This document shows positions 50,320 through 59,581 of a stretch of DNA of 64,000 nt, in pieces. Below the pieces are notes generated by a model, which searched no databases, was not told the origin of the DNA, and saw only the letters and a program-made list of their open reading frames with translations. Source of the DNA: Streptomyces sp. HNM0575 (GTDB lineage Bacteria > Actinomycetota > Actinomycetes > Streptomycetales > Streptomycetaceae). The stretch lies in NCBI RefSeq assembly GCF_012726265.1, contig NZ_JAASAG010000014.1:88269-152268 (forward strand). The letters run 5' to 3'. How positions within the stretch are numbered: the stretch's first letter is position 1; the number at the start of each line of letters is the position of its first letter. The translations under genes were made by a program, and so were the position numbers.

Positions 50320-50379
50320 ATGCCTCCCTTGACCGCCGGGCCTGCGCGGCAGACACGGCGCGGGACGCACTGAGGACTT

Positions 50380-50408
50380 AGCGTAGTTCGCCGCATCCCT
50401 ACCGTTAA
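50380..50408 (-). promoter_or_regulatory. Promoter of the helical-repeat regulator
   Basis: Read on the minus strand, TTAACG (50403-50408) and TACGCT (50380-50385) are separated by 17 bases. This would give a leader of about 145 bases. Confidence 0.55.
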
Positions 50409-51146
50409 GGGGCACCGGATGGGATGGCGGGAATCGTGTACGTGCGCAGGGGCGTGCGGGACGTGGCGGAACGGAGCGCGGCTGTGTACAGGCTGTCGCC
50501 GGAGGTCGCCGGGCCGCCGTCTCCGCAGTGGGCTGTACGGCCGCTTCAGCGGGGGCGTATGAGCGCATTCGCGAGGGTCGTACGACCGCACTCGTGAAGA
50601 CCGGTGTGAACGTCCGGCTGAACTCCCGTACGGGCGGCGGCAGTCGGCGGCTCCGGGGGGAGGGCTCGGCGGGATCGGCGGGCCGCCCAAGGGGAGGACG
50701 GTGCGCGGCGATCGGGAGCGGTCGGGGGTCGGCAGGCTCTGCGGGCCGGGGCTCCGCGTTCGTCGCACGCGTTCGTCGTGGCATCCCTGCGCCGTGTCCG
50801 TGTGGGGGCGGGCCGGGCACGGCGCGAACTCCGGGGCGGTGCCCGGGAGTCGAGCCCCCGCCCGCATGTGTCGCTTCTTGTCCGGTTGTGCGGCGGTCTG
50901 CGTCCGGGTCGCGACGGATGCGGGGCGTGGTGGCGGCACATGTGCGTCCAGGTGGGCGCGTACGTGCGTCCGTCACGTGCCAACGTGCGTACGGCGCAAG
51001 GGAGTCGGCCGAAATCCGTGTGAAGGAACCGTCGGGCAACGGTGCCGCCGGAGGTGCCGCCCGTGCTCCGGGTGTGTGGTCGTGCGCCTGCTCATGCGCC
51101 TGTGCCGCGTGCCGGACTGGAGGTTCGATGAGAGGTGCGTGGGTCG

Positions 51147-51245
51147 GCCCGCTGAACTGGACCAGCGGGCTGGGGGAAACCGCCGCCCCATTTCCCCGCG
51201 GGCGACGGTCCGGCCCGGGAAGTTGGAGAAGCCTTCCCGGGCCGG
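51147..51245. other. Three consecutive perfect hairpins, candidate structured RNA
   Basis: Three stems follow one another in a non-coding region. 51147-51170: 8 bp (GCCCGCTG/CAGCGGGC, 8-base loop). 51173-51197: 7 bp (GGGGAAA/TTTCCCC, 11-base loop). 51210-51245: 13 bp (CCGGCCCGGGAAG/CTTCCCGGGCCGG, 10-base loop). None has a T-tract. The pattern suits a structured RNA or a terminator cluster; strand is undetermined. It does not match any riboswitch or housekeeping RNA I know. Confidence 0.45.
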
Positions 51246-52140
51246 TGAACCCGCCCCGCCGGATCTCCCCGATTCCCGGTGCTCCCAATGGAGTTGTCCT
51301 TCTCGTTGTCTCCTCCTCGTTGTCTCCTCGTCCTCCTCCGCCGTCACGGCCTCGCCCGCCGCGGACTCCGCCGCCCCGAACGGCCGTTGTACGAACGGGC
51401 GTCGGATGCGGACGGGGCATGAGGGGCGCGACCGCGCGGGGTGCGAGACGGCTTTCAGGTGCCCGTGCAGGCCGCGCTGCCGCAGCCGGACCCGGCCCTT
51501 CACGGCTCCTCCGCTTCGTCTCCCGGGGCCCCTGTATCCCGGACACGGGCGCGCTTCCGTACGACCTCAACTGGCCTGGCACAGCGCCGTCCAGCGACCG
51601 ACGAGGGCCCGTCGAGGTGTCCACGAAACCGTGGATGAGACGTCGATGGGCTCGCCCATGAGCTCGTCCGTGAGGCGTCGTTCCGGAGTCATAAGGGCAT
51701 CGCCGCCGTACGCCCGTACGACCCGCGATGAACACAGGGCGTAGGAATCGGCGACCTGTGAACGACGTTCCGGCGGCTCTTCAACGCGAGGGTAGGCACT
51801 GATAGTTGGCCGAATAACATCGGTCAGTCGTGCGGTGCCGCACGCCGAAGCCAGCGGTATATGCCGCCGTATGCGCCCACGAGTCCGTCCCGCGCGTCCC
51901 GCCTCGTGACCGCACCCGACAGCCCTGCCGCGCGCGTCGGCCGCAGGGCGCACGTACCGTGCAACCCGCCTTCACGGGCGGCGCGTTGAGGTCAGATATG
52001 CGCCCCTTTCACGCCTCTCGTGCACCCGTCTCGTGGCAACATGGCCGCAGAGCAGCAGTTGGGCGATCCGGAAACCCCCGCCGGAGGCAGGGGAAGGCAC
52101 GCTCTCAACGGCGTCACTCAGGCAGCGGAGGCGGGCGGCG

Positions 52141-54879
52141 ATGCGATGGTTGGTGGGGTGGAGCAGCGCCGCTCCCGGACGCGGACGGTATGCACCGGGC
52201 TCGCTTGAGCCGGTGGGCGCGCAGCTTCTGTGGAGCGACCCCGACCCGCTCTGGGCCGTGGGGGACTGGCGTCCTGACGAAGTCCGCGTCGTCGAGGCCG
52301 ACGCCGCCAACCGCCTTGCCTTGTTCGGGTGTTGCGGCGCCAGCGACGAGGAGCTGCGGCTGGGCCTCTCCGCCGCACGCGGCGGTGCGTACCGTCATCT
52401 GACGGCCTGGCCCGGGAGTTACACGGCGGTGGCGTGCGTCGGCCGCCGGCTCACCGTCGCCGCCGACCTCGCCGGTGCGCGGCCCGTCTTCCACACCCCG
52501 TGGGACGGCGGCACCGCCTACGCCACCGCCGCGCTTCCGCTCGCCGACCTCACTGAGGCCCAGCTCGACATCGGTCATCTCGGCGCGCTGCTCGCCTGCC
52601 CCGACGCGCCCGAGGCGCTCGGGGACGGGACCCCGTACGAGGGGGTGCGGCGCGTGGCTCCGGGCCACGCGCTGATCCTGCGCGAGGGGAGCAGGGAGAT
52701 CGCCAGCTACGAGCCCGCGTCGTCGCTCGTCGTCTCGGCCCCGCCGCCCGTCGACCCCGAGACGGCGGTGGCGCGGGTACGGGACGCGCTGGTGGAGGCG
52801 GTACGGGCGCGGCTGGCTGCGCCGCGGCACGCCTCGGAGGCGGACCTCGGATACGGGGGCGGTGGCGGCGCTGCGGGATCCGGTGCCGCTGCCGGGGCTG
52901 CGGGCGGCGGGTACGCGGGTGCGGCGTACGGAGCCGAGCCGTTCCGCGACGACCCGTACCCGGAGGGCCCGTACCCGGAGGGCGCGTACAGAGGCGAGCC
53001 GTACGGCGAACGGACCTACGGCGAGCGGGCGTTCAGCGACGACGCATACCCGAGCGGCGCTCACGGGCACGACGCGTACGTCCACGACGCCTACGGCCGC
53101 GACACACACGAGGGCTCCGCGTACCGCGACGGCGGCGGATACGGGGAAGGCGCCGCCTACGGCCACGGAGGGGCGTACGGCCAAGGCGCCGCGTACGCCG
53201 AGGGTGCCTACGGCGAAGGCCGCGCCTACCGCTCCCCGGGCGGCGACGGCGAACCGGCCCCCGGTGGCGCGTCCCACCGGCACAACGGCCGCGGCGCGCG
53301 CGGCGGTCGCGGTGGCCCCGGCATGGACGGCCGCGACCCCGGGCCCGTCCCCGGCATGGGTCCCGCGGACAGACGTGCCGCACGCGGCGGGCCCGCGCCC
53401 GGCGTCGGCGCCGACCTCTCCGGCGGGCCGGCATCCGGCACGCTCGCGCTGCTGGCGGCGGGGCTTCCGGGGATGCCGGGCACCGTGCACGGCATGCTGG
53501 ACGGCACGGAAGGGGGCGAGCGGCTGCTCGCAGTCACCTTCAACGACCTTGCCACCAGCGGTGGTTCGGACCCGTCGGTCGCCGCCGAGCTCGAACGGGC
53601 GCGCAGCATCGCCGAGAACCCGCGGCTGCACCACGTCGTGGTCACCGGCGGCGAAGGGGCCCTGCCCTTCGCGGAGTTGGAGGGACCGCTCACGGACGAG
53701 CCGGGCCCGTCCCTGGTCGTCGCGGACCGGCACCGGCAGCGGCTGGCCGTCGGCAGCTCGGACCACTTCGTCGGGTACGGCGCACGCCAGGTGCTCGACG
53801 CCCATCCCGCACGCCTCGCCGACCTGCTGATGGACCGGCGCAGGCGTCATCTGCTGCGTCCCGTCGCGGCGTTGGCGCGGGCGGAGGACGTACCGCCGGG
53901 CCGGTCGGTGCTGGTGCCGTGGACGGTCTACCGGGCGGCGCGCAAGCTCGCGCGCACGCAGTACCGCGACGGCGTCACCCGGACCGCCGAGCGGCTGCGG
54001 GCCGGCGGCTCCGGACGCAATGCCTCTGGACGCAATGCCTCCGGGCGCAACGGATCGGGCCGCGACGGCGCCGGTCCGGACGACGGTGCCGGTGGCGGCT
54101 CCGGTGCCGGGGCGGAAGCGGGCACGGGGAAAGGTTTTGCCGATCTCGGCGCCTTCGGAGGCACGGCAGGCTACGGAAGCGAGGGCGCGGTCGGCGCCTC
54201 CGTGGCCGCTCTCACCTGGTGCCGGCCCGGGCCCGCGGCCCGGTGGCTCACGGGCGAGGCGCTGGCCGAGGTGTCCGCACGGCTGGAGGCCGCGGCCAGG
54301 CTCCGCCCCACCGTCGAACGTCCCGGTGAACGCCGCGCCCGCGCCGCCCTCGCCCGTCAGGCCTCGGACCACCGCGTGCTCGAACAGGCCGCCGAGATCC
54401 GCAACCAGCGCCTCCACGCGCCCTTCTACGACAACCAGGTCGTACGGGCCTGCCGCGACCTCCCCGAGGCCCTCCGCGTCAAACCCGGTGCCCGGGCGTC
54501 GGTGCTGCGCGCCGTGCTGGCTGGCGCGGGCGTGCACGATCTGCCCGCGGGCTGGGGCGCTCCCTCCCACGCGTACCAGGCGGCATCCGTACGGGCAGGC
54601 CTGCGCGCCGCCGCCGGCGAACTCATCGACCTCTTCGACTCTCCACTGCTCGCGGACGCCGGGCTCGTCGAGGCGAGAGTCGTACGCAAGGCGCTCCGAG
54701 CCGCCTCCCAGGGCGAACCGCTGCCTCTCGACGGCCTCGCCGACCTCGTCTCCACGGAGCTGTGGCTGCGCAGGCTCATCTCCCGCCGGGGCACCTGCTG
54801 GACGGGCTCCGCGGCGCCGAGACAGCGCGCCGTCGCATCGGGCGTCCTGCCCGCAGCCCAGCAACGCCCGGCGCTTTGA
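52141..54879 (+). CDS. Asparagine-synthetase-like sporulation-associated protein
   Basis: This 912-residue protein resembles asparagine synthetase along its length: an N-terminal Ntn/amidotransferase-like part (residues about 1-235, AWPGSYTAVACVGRRLTVAADLAGARPVFH) and a C-terminal synthetase-like part. Catalytic features are lost: there is no Cys at position 2 (it begins MRWLVG) and the ATP-pyrophosphatase loop reads SGGPAS (427-432) instead of SGGxDS. Residues about 238-375 are a Tyr/Gly/Glu-rich repeat insertion (PYPEGPYPEGAYRGEPYGE and similar). In S. coelicolor a related gene is annotated as sporulation-associated. GGAGG ten bases before ATG 52141 supports the start. Confidence 0.78.
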   Translation: MRWLVGWSSAAPGRGRYAPGSLEPVGAQLLWSDPDPLWAVGDWRPDEVRVVEADAANRLALFGCCGASDEELRLGLSAARGGAYRHLTAWPGSYTAVACVGRRLTVAADLAGARPVFHTPWDGGTAYATAALPLADLTEAQLDIGHLGALLACPDAPEALGDGTPYEGVRRVAPGHALILREGSREIASYEPASSLVVSAPPPVDPETAVARVRDALVEAVRARLAAPRHASEADLGYGGGGGAAGSGAAAGAAGGGYAGAAYGAEPFRDDPYPEGPYPEGAYRGEPYGERTYGERAFSDDAYPSGAHGHDAYVHDAYGRDTHEGSAYRDGGGYGEGAAYGHGGAYGQGAAYAEGAYGEGRAYRSPGGDGEPAPGGASHRHNGRGARGGRGGPGMDGRDPGPVPGMGPADRRAARGGPAPGVGADLSGGPASGTLALLAAGLPGMPGTVHGMLDGTEGGERLLAVTFNDLATSGGSDPSVAAELERARSIAENPRLHHVVVTGGEGALPFAELEGPLTDEPGPSLVVADRHRQRLAVGSSDHFVGYGARQVLDAHPARLADLLMDRRRRHLLRPVAALARAEDVPPGRSVLVPWTVYRAARKLARTQYRDGVTRTAERLRAGGSGRNASGRNASGRNGSGRDGAGPDDGAGGGSGAGAEAGTGKGFADLGAFGGTAGYGSEGAVGASVAALTWCRPGPAARWLTGEALAEVSARLEAAARLRPTVERPGERRARAALARQASDHRVLEQAAEIRNQRLHAPFYDNQVVRACRDLPEALRVKPGARASVLRAVLAGAGVHDLPAGWGAPSHAYQAASVRAGLRAAAGELIDLFDSPLLADAGLVEARVVRKALRAASQGEPLPLDGLADLVSTELWLRRLISRRGTCWTGSAAPRQRAVASGVLPAAQQRPAL

Positions 54880-54944
54880 AGTCCCGCCGCCGGACCGGGG
54901 CCTGACGAGTCGGCTCCGGTCGTGAGGCCCCTGGGCCCGGCAGG

Positions 54945-56042
54945 TCAGGAGCGCCGTGCCCGTGGGTGTGCCCGCGAGTGTGCGTCTGCCTGAACCTCGG
55001 CCTCTGCCTGTGTCTGGGTTTCCGCGTGTGTCTCGGCCTCTGCCTGTGTCTCGGCTTCCGCGTGTGCCCGCGTACGCGACCGTGCCCGCCCCTGCGCTTC
55101 TGTCCGCGCCCGCGCCCGCGCCCGAGTCGGCACCCGCGCCGGTACGGCGTCCCGTTCCTGATGCACCGCGACTCCGGTCACCACCAGGGCGATACCGGCC
55201 AGTTCGAGCCACGCGGGCGTCTGGGCCAGCACCACGAAGCCGATGACGACCGCCGTGGCGGGCAGCAGCGACAGCATCAGTGCGAACGTCGCACGCGGCA
55301 GACGCGACATCGCGAGCTGATCGCAGACGTAGGGGATGACCGACGAGCAGACCCCCACTCCGAACGCACTGGCCAACAGCAGCGGCGACGTGAACGCGAC
55401 CACCGCGTCGCCGGCTCCGACCGGCGCCACCACGGCCATCGCCACGAGCATCGCCGCACCGAGCCGGTCGATGCCGGCGGCACCGCCGTCGGCCGCCAGC
55501 CGATGACCGAGCACCACGTAGAGCACGAACAGGGCGCAGTTGCCGAACGCGAAGGCCAGGCCCAGCGGTTCGGCGGCCAGGTGCACGTCCGTGAGCAGCC
55601 ACACTCCGCCGACCGCCATGACCAGCGCGCTCACGTTACGCATGGAACGCAGCCCGAACGCGGCCAGCACCACAGGCCCCAGGAACTCGATGGCGCCCAC
55701 CGTCCCCAACGGCAGCCTCTCCAGGGCGAGATAGAACGAACTGTTCATCACCCCCAGCACCGCTCCCAGCGCCAGCAGCAGCCGGCGCTGCCGCCAGGAC
55801 GACACCGCCCACACCCTCCACGGCCGACGCCAGGCGGCGAAGACGACCGCGGCCGAGGCACAACGGAGCCAGGCGACCCCCAGCACATCGACATGGGCGA
55901 ACAGCAGCACCGCGAACGCCGGCCCGAGGTAGTGGAAGACGGCGCTGGTCACGAAGTACGCGGACGGCGGCACCCTCCCCGCGACCGCGGCCGCCCTGCC
56001 CCTCGTGGCTCTGCCTGCACGGAATCGCGAAACACTGACCAT
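54945..56042 (-). CDS. EamA/DMT superfamily exporter (RhtA-like)
   Basis: This 365-residue transporter has ten predicted membrane helices in two EamA repeats (SAYFVTSAVFHYLGPAFAVLLF; LGTVGAIEFLGPVVLAAFG), resembling the RhtA threonine/homoserine exporter group. A C-terminal cytoplasmic tail of about 65 residues is made of AEAETQ-type repeats (nt about 54985-55075). The divergent Lrp/AsnC gene suggests amino-acid export under Lrp control. The start ATG 56042 is chosen for family length; 56096 is possible. Confidence 0.83.
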   Translation of the reverse strand: MVSVSRFRAGRATRGRAAAVAGRVPPSAYFVTSAVFHYLGPAFAVLLFAHVDVLGVAWLRCASAAVVFAAWRRPWRVWAVSSWRQRRLLLALGAVLGVMNSSFYLALERLPLGTVGAIEFLGPVVLAAFGLRSMRNVSALVMAVGGVWLLTDVHLAAEPLGLAFAFGNCALFVLYVVLGHRLAADGGAAGIDRLGAAMLVAMAVVAPVGAGDAVVAFTSPLLLASAFGVGVCSSVIPYVCDQLAMSRLPRATFALMLSLLPATAVVIGFVVLAQTPAWLELAGIALVVTGVAVHQERDAVPARVPTRARARARTEAQGRARSRTRAHAEAETQAEAETHAETQTQAEAEVQADAHSRAHPRARRS

Positions 56043-56147
56043 GAGTGACAGACTCGCAAGCACCAGCGCCTGAAACCATGGCGAATGTGCAAGCATGCCG
56101 ACCAGATCGTTTCATGTTGTGTCTATAAAGCCCCTCTCTGTTTGGCG

Positions 56148-56591
56148 ATGATGAAGATGGATGCTGTGGACAGGGCCGTGCTGACCGAGCTGGACGCCGA
56201 CCCCCGCCTGCCGACGGCCGAACTGGCCCGCCGTATCGAGGTGTCGGTGCCCACCGCGCGGGACCGCGTACGACGGCTCCAGGAGAGCGGTGTGATCCGC
56301 GGCTACCGCCTCGACGTGGACCCGGCGGCACTGGGCTGTCCGGTGGCCGCCTTCGTACGCGTACGCCCCGGGCCCGGGCAGTTGCCCAAGATCGCCGAAC
56401 TCGCGCAGAGCCTCCCCCAGGTCAGCGAATGCCATCGCATCACCGGCGAGGACTGCTTTCTGATCAAGGTCCACGCAGCAGACGTCGGTTCGTTCGAGGA
56501 AGTCCTCGACCGCTTCCTGCTGCACGGGCAGACGACGACCTCGATCATCCAGTCCACACCCGTGCCGCCCCGGACACCCGGACTGAGGTGA
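56148..56591 (+). CDS. Lrp/AsnC family regulator
   Basis: This 147-residue regulator has an N-terminal helix-turn-helix (LDADPRLPTAELARRIEVSVPTARDRVRRLQESGVIRGY, shown in part) and a C-terminal RAM ligand-binding domain (VAAFVRVRPGPGQL, VSECHRITGEDCFLIKV). Such proteins sense amino acids. It faces the EamA exporter gene across 105 bases and is its likely regulator. There is no clear Shine-Dalgarno site; a TATAAA (56124-56129) upstream may be a -10 element. Confidence 0.87.
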   Translation: MMKMDAVDRAVLTELDADPRLPTAELARRIEVSVPTARDRVRRLQESGVIRGYRLDVDPAALGCPVAAFVRVRPGPGQLPKIAELAQSLPQVSECHRITGEDCFLIKVHAADVGSFEEVLDRFLLHGQTTTSIIQSTPVPPRTPGLR

Positions 56592-56688
56592 GCGCGGCAC
56601 AAGCCCGGTCCACTCGGACCGGCTGCCGCGCCCTCCTCCTACGCCGTCGGGTCCTATGCCGTCGGGCACACGGTCGTACGTGCCACCG

Positions 56689-57627
56689 TCAGCCCTGCGG
56701 TCGCGGACGCAGCCCTTCGAGGAGTATGTCGAGCAACCGCCGTGACGCCGCCGCCTGTTGCGCCGCGTCCGGAAGCGAGGGAGCCGCCGTGGCTATCACC
56801 AGCAGCACGTCGCCGACGGTCACATCGTCGCGCAACTCCCCCGCCTCACGGGTGCGTTGCACCATCTGACCGACGACGCCCAGCAACTCCGCACACCCGG
56901 AGTCGTCTTCGTAGCCCTCCAGGCCGTCACCGCCACGGTCGTCCTGCCGCTGCACGGACGCCGAAGCGGACGTGGTGCCGTCCTCGACCAGCCGCAGTCC
57001 GGACCGCTCCTGCTGCCCGTACGCGGCCTGCCGCTGCTGCGGTACCCGCGCCGGGCCGGCCTCGGCGCCGGATGCGTCGCCGCCCCAGCCGTCGGCGCGG
57101 AGTATCCGCGGCGGCAGCAGGCGGCCCGCACCCGAGGCGACCGACGTGCGCAGGAAGCGCGAGAGCGCCGACCACGGATCCTGCTCCTGGCCCAGGGCCG
57201 TGCGAGCCTGCTCCGTGAGGCGGGCCGTCTCCTCCGCCGCGATCCGCCGGACCAGTACGTCCTTGCTCGGGAAGCGGCGGTACACCGTCCCCACGCCGAC
57301 CCGGGCCCGCCGGGCGACGTCCTCCATCGGCGCGCCGTAGCCCAGCTCGCCGAAGACCTCGCGGGCTGCCCGCAGTACGTGCTCCAGATTCCGCTGCGCG
57401 TCCACTCGCAGTGGAGTGGGACGCGGCGCGGTCGCAGTCTCCGCGGCCCTGCCGCGCAGGCCGGCGCCACCGGCCTTGTCCGCGCTCGTGGTTCCTCCGA
57501 CGGCGCCGATTCCGCTCTCGCCGTCGCCCGCCCCCTGGCTCCCGTTGTCCGGAGCCGCCGACATGGCGGCAGCAACGGAAGAAGAGCCGTGAATACCCTG
57601 AATGCGCATCAATTTTCCCCCGGTCAT
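56689..57627 (-). CDS. TetR family regulator
   Basis: This 312-residue repressor-type protein is larger than usual because of a low-complexity N-terminus of about 70 residues. The helix-turn-helix is clear: AREVFGELGYGAPMEDVARRARVGVGTVYRRFPSKDVLVRRI (shown in part). A C-terminal ligand domain with a Gln/Arg insertion follows. ATG 57627 has GGGGAG five bases upstream. It is divergent from the NDH-2 gene; an operator-like repeat TTGAGCACTGGTCAA lies between (57722-57736). Confidence 0.85.
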   Translation of the reverse strand: MTGGKLMRIQGIHGSSSVAAAMSAAPDNGSQGAGDGESGIGAVGGTTSADKAGGAGLRGRAAETATAPRPTPLRVDAQRNLEHVLRAAREVFGELGYGAPMEDVARRARVGVGTVYRRFPSKDVLVRRIAAEETARLTEQARTALGQEQDPWSALSRFLRTSVASGAGRLLPPRILRADGWGGDASGAEAGPARVPQQRQAAYGQQERSGLRLVEDGTTSASASVQRQDDRGGDGLEGYEDDSGCAELLGVVGQMVQRTREAGELRDDVTVGDVLLVIATAAPSLPDAAQQAAASRRLLDILLEGLRPRPQG

Positions 57628-57953
57628 CAAGTCTCCCCCCGGAGACCCTCACGCTGTCGCGGCCGGTGGCGTCGGCACCGTTGGTCCTCAAGCACCGCAC
57701 CCCCGACGCCCACGAACATAGTTGAGCACTGGTCAAGAGAGAAGAGGGCGGTCTCGCGGACGTCCGTCGGCCCTCGCCGCGGCGGCCGTTCCGGCTCCCG
57801 CGAGCCACTCTCCGCACCCGCAAAAATAGCCCATGACCTGCATCGATGTCACCGCCAAGGCAGTGGCGGGAGAAACGGAGGCCCGGTCTCCGCCGGACAC
57901 ACAATTCTTTGAGCCTGTGGACAAACACCGGGTCGCGGGTGCGTCATGGACTC
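57628..57953. other. TetR/NDH-2 divergent region
   Basis: No gene is present. It contains the operator-like repeat at 57722-57736; promoters for both genes must lie here. Confidence 0.5.
57722..57736. promoter_or_regulatory. Operator-like repeat TTGAGCACTGGTCAA
   Basis: TTGA and TCAA flank a near-symmetric centre (TTGAGC against GGTCAA), the size and symmetry of a TetR operator. It is about 95 bases from the TetR start and about 220 from the NDH-2 start. Confidence 0.5.
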
Positions 57954-59453
57954 GTGACCAAGGCAACGAACGGAACCGCGCGCATTCTCGTGATCGGCGG
58001 CGGATACGTGGGCATGTACACCGCCCTGCGTCTCCAGCAGAAGCTGAAGCACCAGATCCGGCGGGCGGCGAACGGTTCCGGCAGCTCCGACGGCCCCGGC
58101 TCGTCCGGCGGCACCGGCGGAGTCGAGATCGTCGTGGTCGATCCCGACCCGTACATGACCTACCAGCCGTTTCTTCCCGAGGCGGCCGCCGGCTCCATCT
58201 CACCGCGCCACGTCGTCGTACCGCTGCGCCGGGTCCTGCGGGACTGCCGGCTCGTCGTCGGCGAGGCCGTCTCCATCGACCACGACCGTCGCGTCGCCCA
58301 CGTCCAGACGCTCGCCACCGAGCAGGAGGGCACCGGCACCGTCGAGATGCCCTACGCCGAACTCGTCCTGGCGCCCGGCTCCGTGTCGCGCACACTCCCC
58401 GTACCCGGCCTCGCCGAGCACGGGATCGGCTTCAAGACCGTCGAGGAGGCCATCGGGTTGCGCAACCACGTGCTCGAACAGCTGGACATCGCCTCCTCCA
58501 CCCGGAACCCCGAGGTGCGCGACTCCGCCCTCACCTTCGTCTTCGTCGGCGGCGGCTACGCCGGCGTCGAGGCGCTGGCCGAGCTGGAGGACATGGCCCG
58601 CTACGCGTGCCGCTACTACCACAACCTGCGCGCCGAAGAGATGAGATTCCTGCTCGTCGAGGCATCCGGAAGGATCCTCCCGGAGGTCGGCGAGGAGATG
58701 GGCACGTACGCCCTGCGCGAACTCCGCGCACGCAACATCGACGTACGCCTGGACACGCGCCTCGACTCCTGCGAGGACCGCGTCGCCGTGCTGAGCGACG
58801 GCTCCCGCCACCCCACACGCACCCTCGTGTGGACCGCGGGCGTCAAGCCGCACCCCGTGCTCGCCGCGTCCGGGCTGCCGCTCAACGGCCGCGGCAGACT
58901 CGCATGCACGGCCCAACTCCGCGTCGACGGCGCCGAGAACGCATGGTCCGCCGGTGACGCCGCCGCCGTGCCCGACCTGCTCGCCGAGGAGAAGGGCGAA
59001 AAGGGAGCTCTGTGCGCCCCCAACGCCCAGCACGCCGTACGTCAGGCCAGGCGTCTCGCGGACAACATCGCCGCCACCCTGCGGGGGGAGCCCGCCACCG
59101 ACTACCGTCACGCCTACGCGGGTTCCGTCGCCTCACTCGGGCTGCACAAGGGCGTCGCACACGTCTACGGACGCAAGCTCAAGGGCTACCCGGCCTGGTT
59201 CATGCACAGGACCTACCACCTGAGCCGGATCCCCACGATCAACAGAAAGGCACGAGTGCTCGCCGAATGGACCTTGGCGGGACTCTTCAAGCGCGAGATC
59301 GTCTCGCTCGGTTCGCTCGAACATCCCCGGGCCGAGTTCGAACTCGCGGCAGGCGGCTCCCGCCGCCCGGACAACGGCAAGGACCGCCACGGCGGCAACG
59401 GCACCACCAGCACCAACGGCACCAAGAACAGCAGCGACGGCAAGTACGACTGA
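57954..59453 (+). CDS. ndh: Type II NADH dehydrogenase (NDH-2)
   Basis: This 499-residue flavoprotein oxidises NADH and reduces menaquinone without pumping protons. The FAD site RILVIGGGYVGMYTA (residues about 10-24), the NADH site FVFVGGGYAGVEALAELEDM and the family TYQPFLPEAAAG, AGVKPH and APNAQHAVRQ segments are present. A short Gly/Ser insertion (SGSSDGPGSSGG) lies near residue 45. The start GTG 57954 lacks a clear Shine-Dalgarno; other in-frame upstream starts would extend into unrelated sequence. It may be controlled by the divergent TetR protein. Confidence 0.9.
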   Translation: MTKATNGTARILVIGGGYVGMYTALRLQQKLKHQIRRAANGSGSSDGPGSSGGTGGVEIVVVDPDPYMTYQPFLPEAAAGSISPRHVVVPLRRVLRDCRLVVGEAVSIDHDRRVAHVQTLATEQEGTGTVEMPYAELVLAPGSVSRTLPVPGLAEHGIGFKTVEEAIGLRNHVLEQLDIASSTRNPEVRDSALTFVFVGGGYAGVEALAELEDMARYACRYYHNLRAEEMRFLLVEASGRILPEVGEEMGTYALRELRARNIDVRLDTRLDSCEDRVAVLSDGSRHPTRTLVWTAGVKPHPVLAASGLPLNGRGRLACTAQLRVDGAENAWSAGDAAAVPDLLAEEKGEKGALCAPNAQHAVRQARRLADNIAATLRGEPATDYRHAYAGSVASLGLHKGVAHVYGRKLKGYPAWFMHRTYHLSRIPTINRKARVLAEWTLAGLFKREIVSLGSLEHPRAEFELAAGGSRRPDNGKDRHGGNGTTSTNGTKNSSDGKYD

Positions 59454-59581
59454 GGACCGCACCGGAACCTGCCCGGCCCGTCGACGACCGGACGGGGCGA
59501 CTCCCGGGGCGCCGGATGATCCGGCGTATGGCCCGTGCGTGATCCAATGTCTGCGCCGCGCACCATGCGGAACGTGTGACC

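Larger units (their letters stand above)
50229..52140. other. 1.9 kb non-coding region
   Basis: The largest gap in the window. Long ORFs cross it on both strands but are Arg/Pro/Cys-rich and share no domains, so I treat them as shadows. It contains the regulator promoter (50380-50408), a leader hairpin (50301-50319), three consecutive strong hairpins (51147-51245), a pyrimidine-rich tract (about 51295-51345) and an inverted repeat GTGCGG-TG-CCGCAC (51830-51843). Confidence 0.6.

Noticed and set aside
50200..51735. 511-codon minus-strand and overlapping plus-strand ORFs in the 1.9 kb gap
   Set aside because: Pro/Arg/Cys-rich, no ribosome-binding sites, mutually overlapping on both strands and crossed by strong hairpins.
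51567..51953. Possible small protein ending MTPERRLTDELMGEPIDV...
   Set aside because: Its C-terminal part looks more protein-like than its neighbours, but no Shine-Dalgarno site or homologue is known to me; left out for lack of support.
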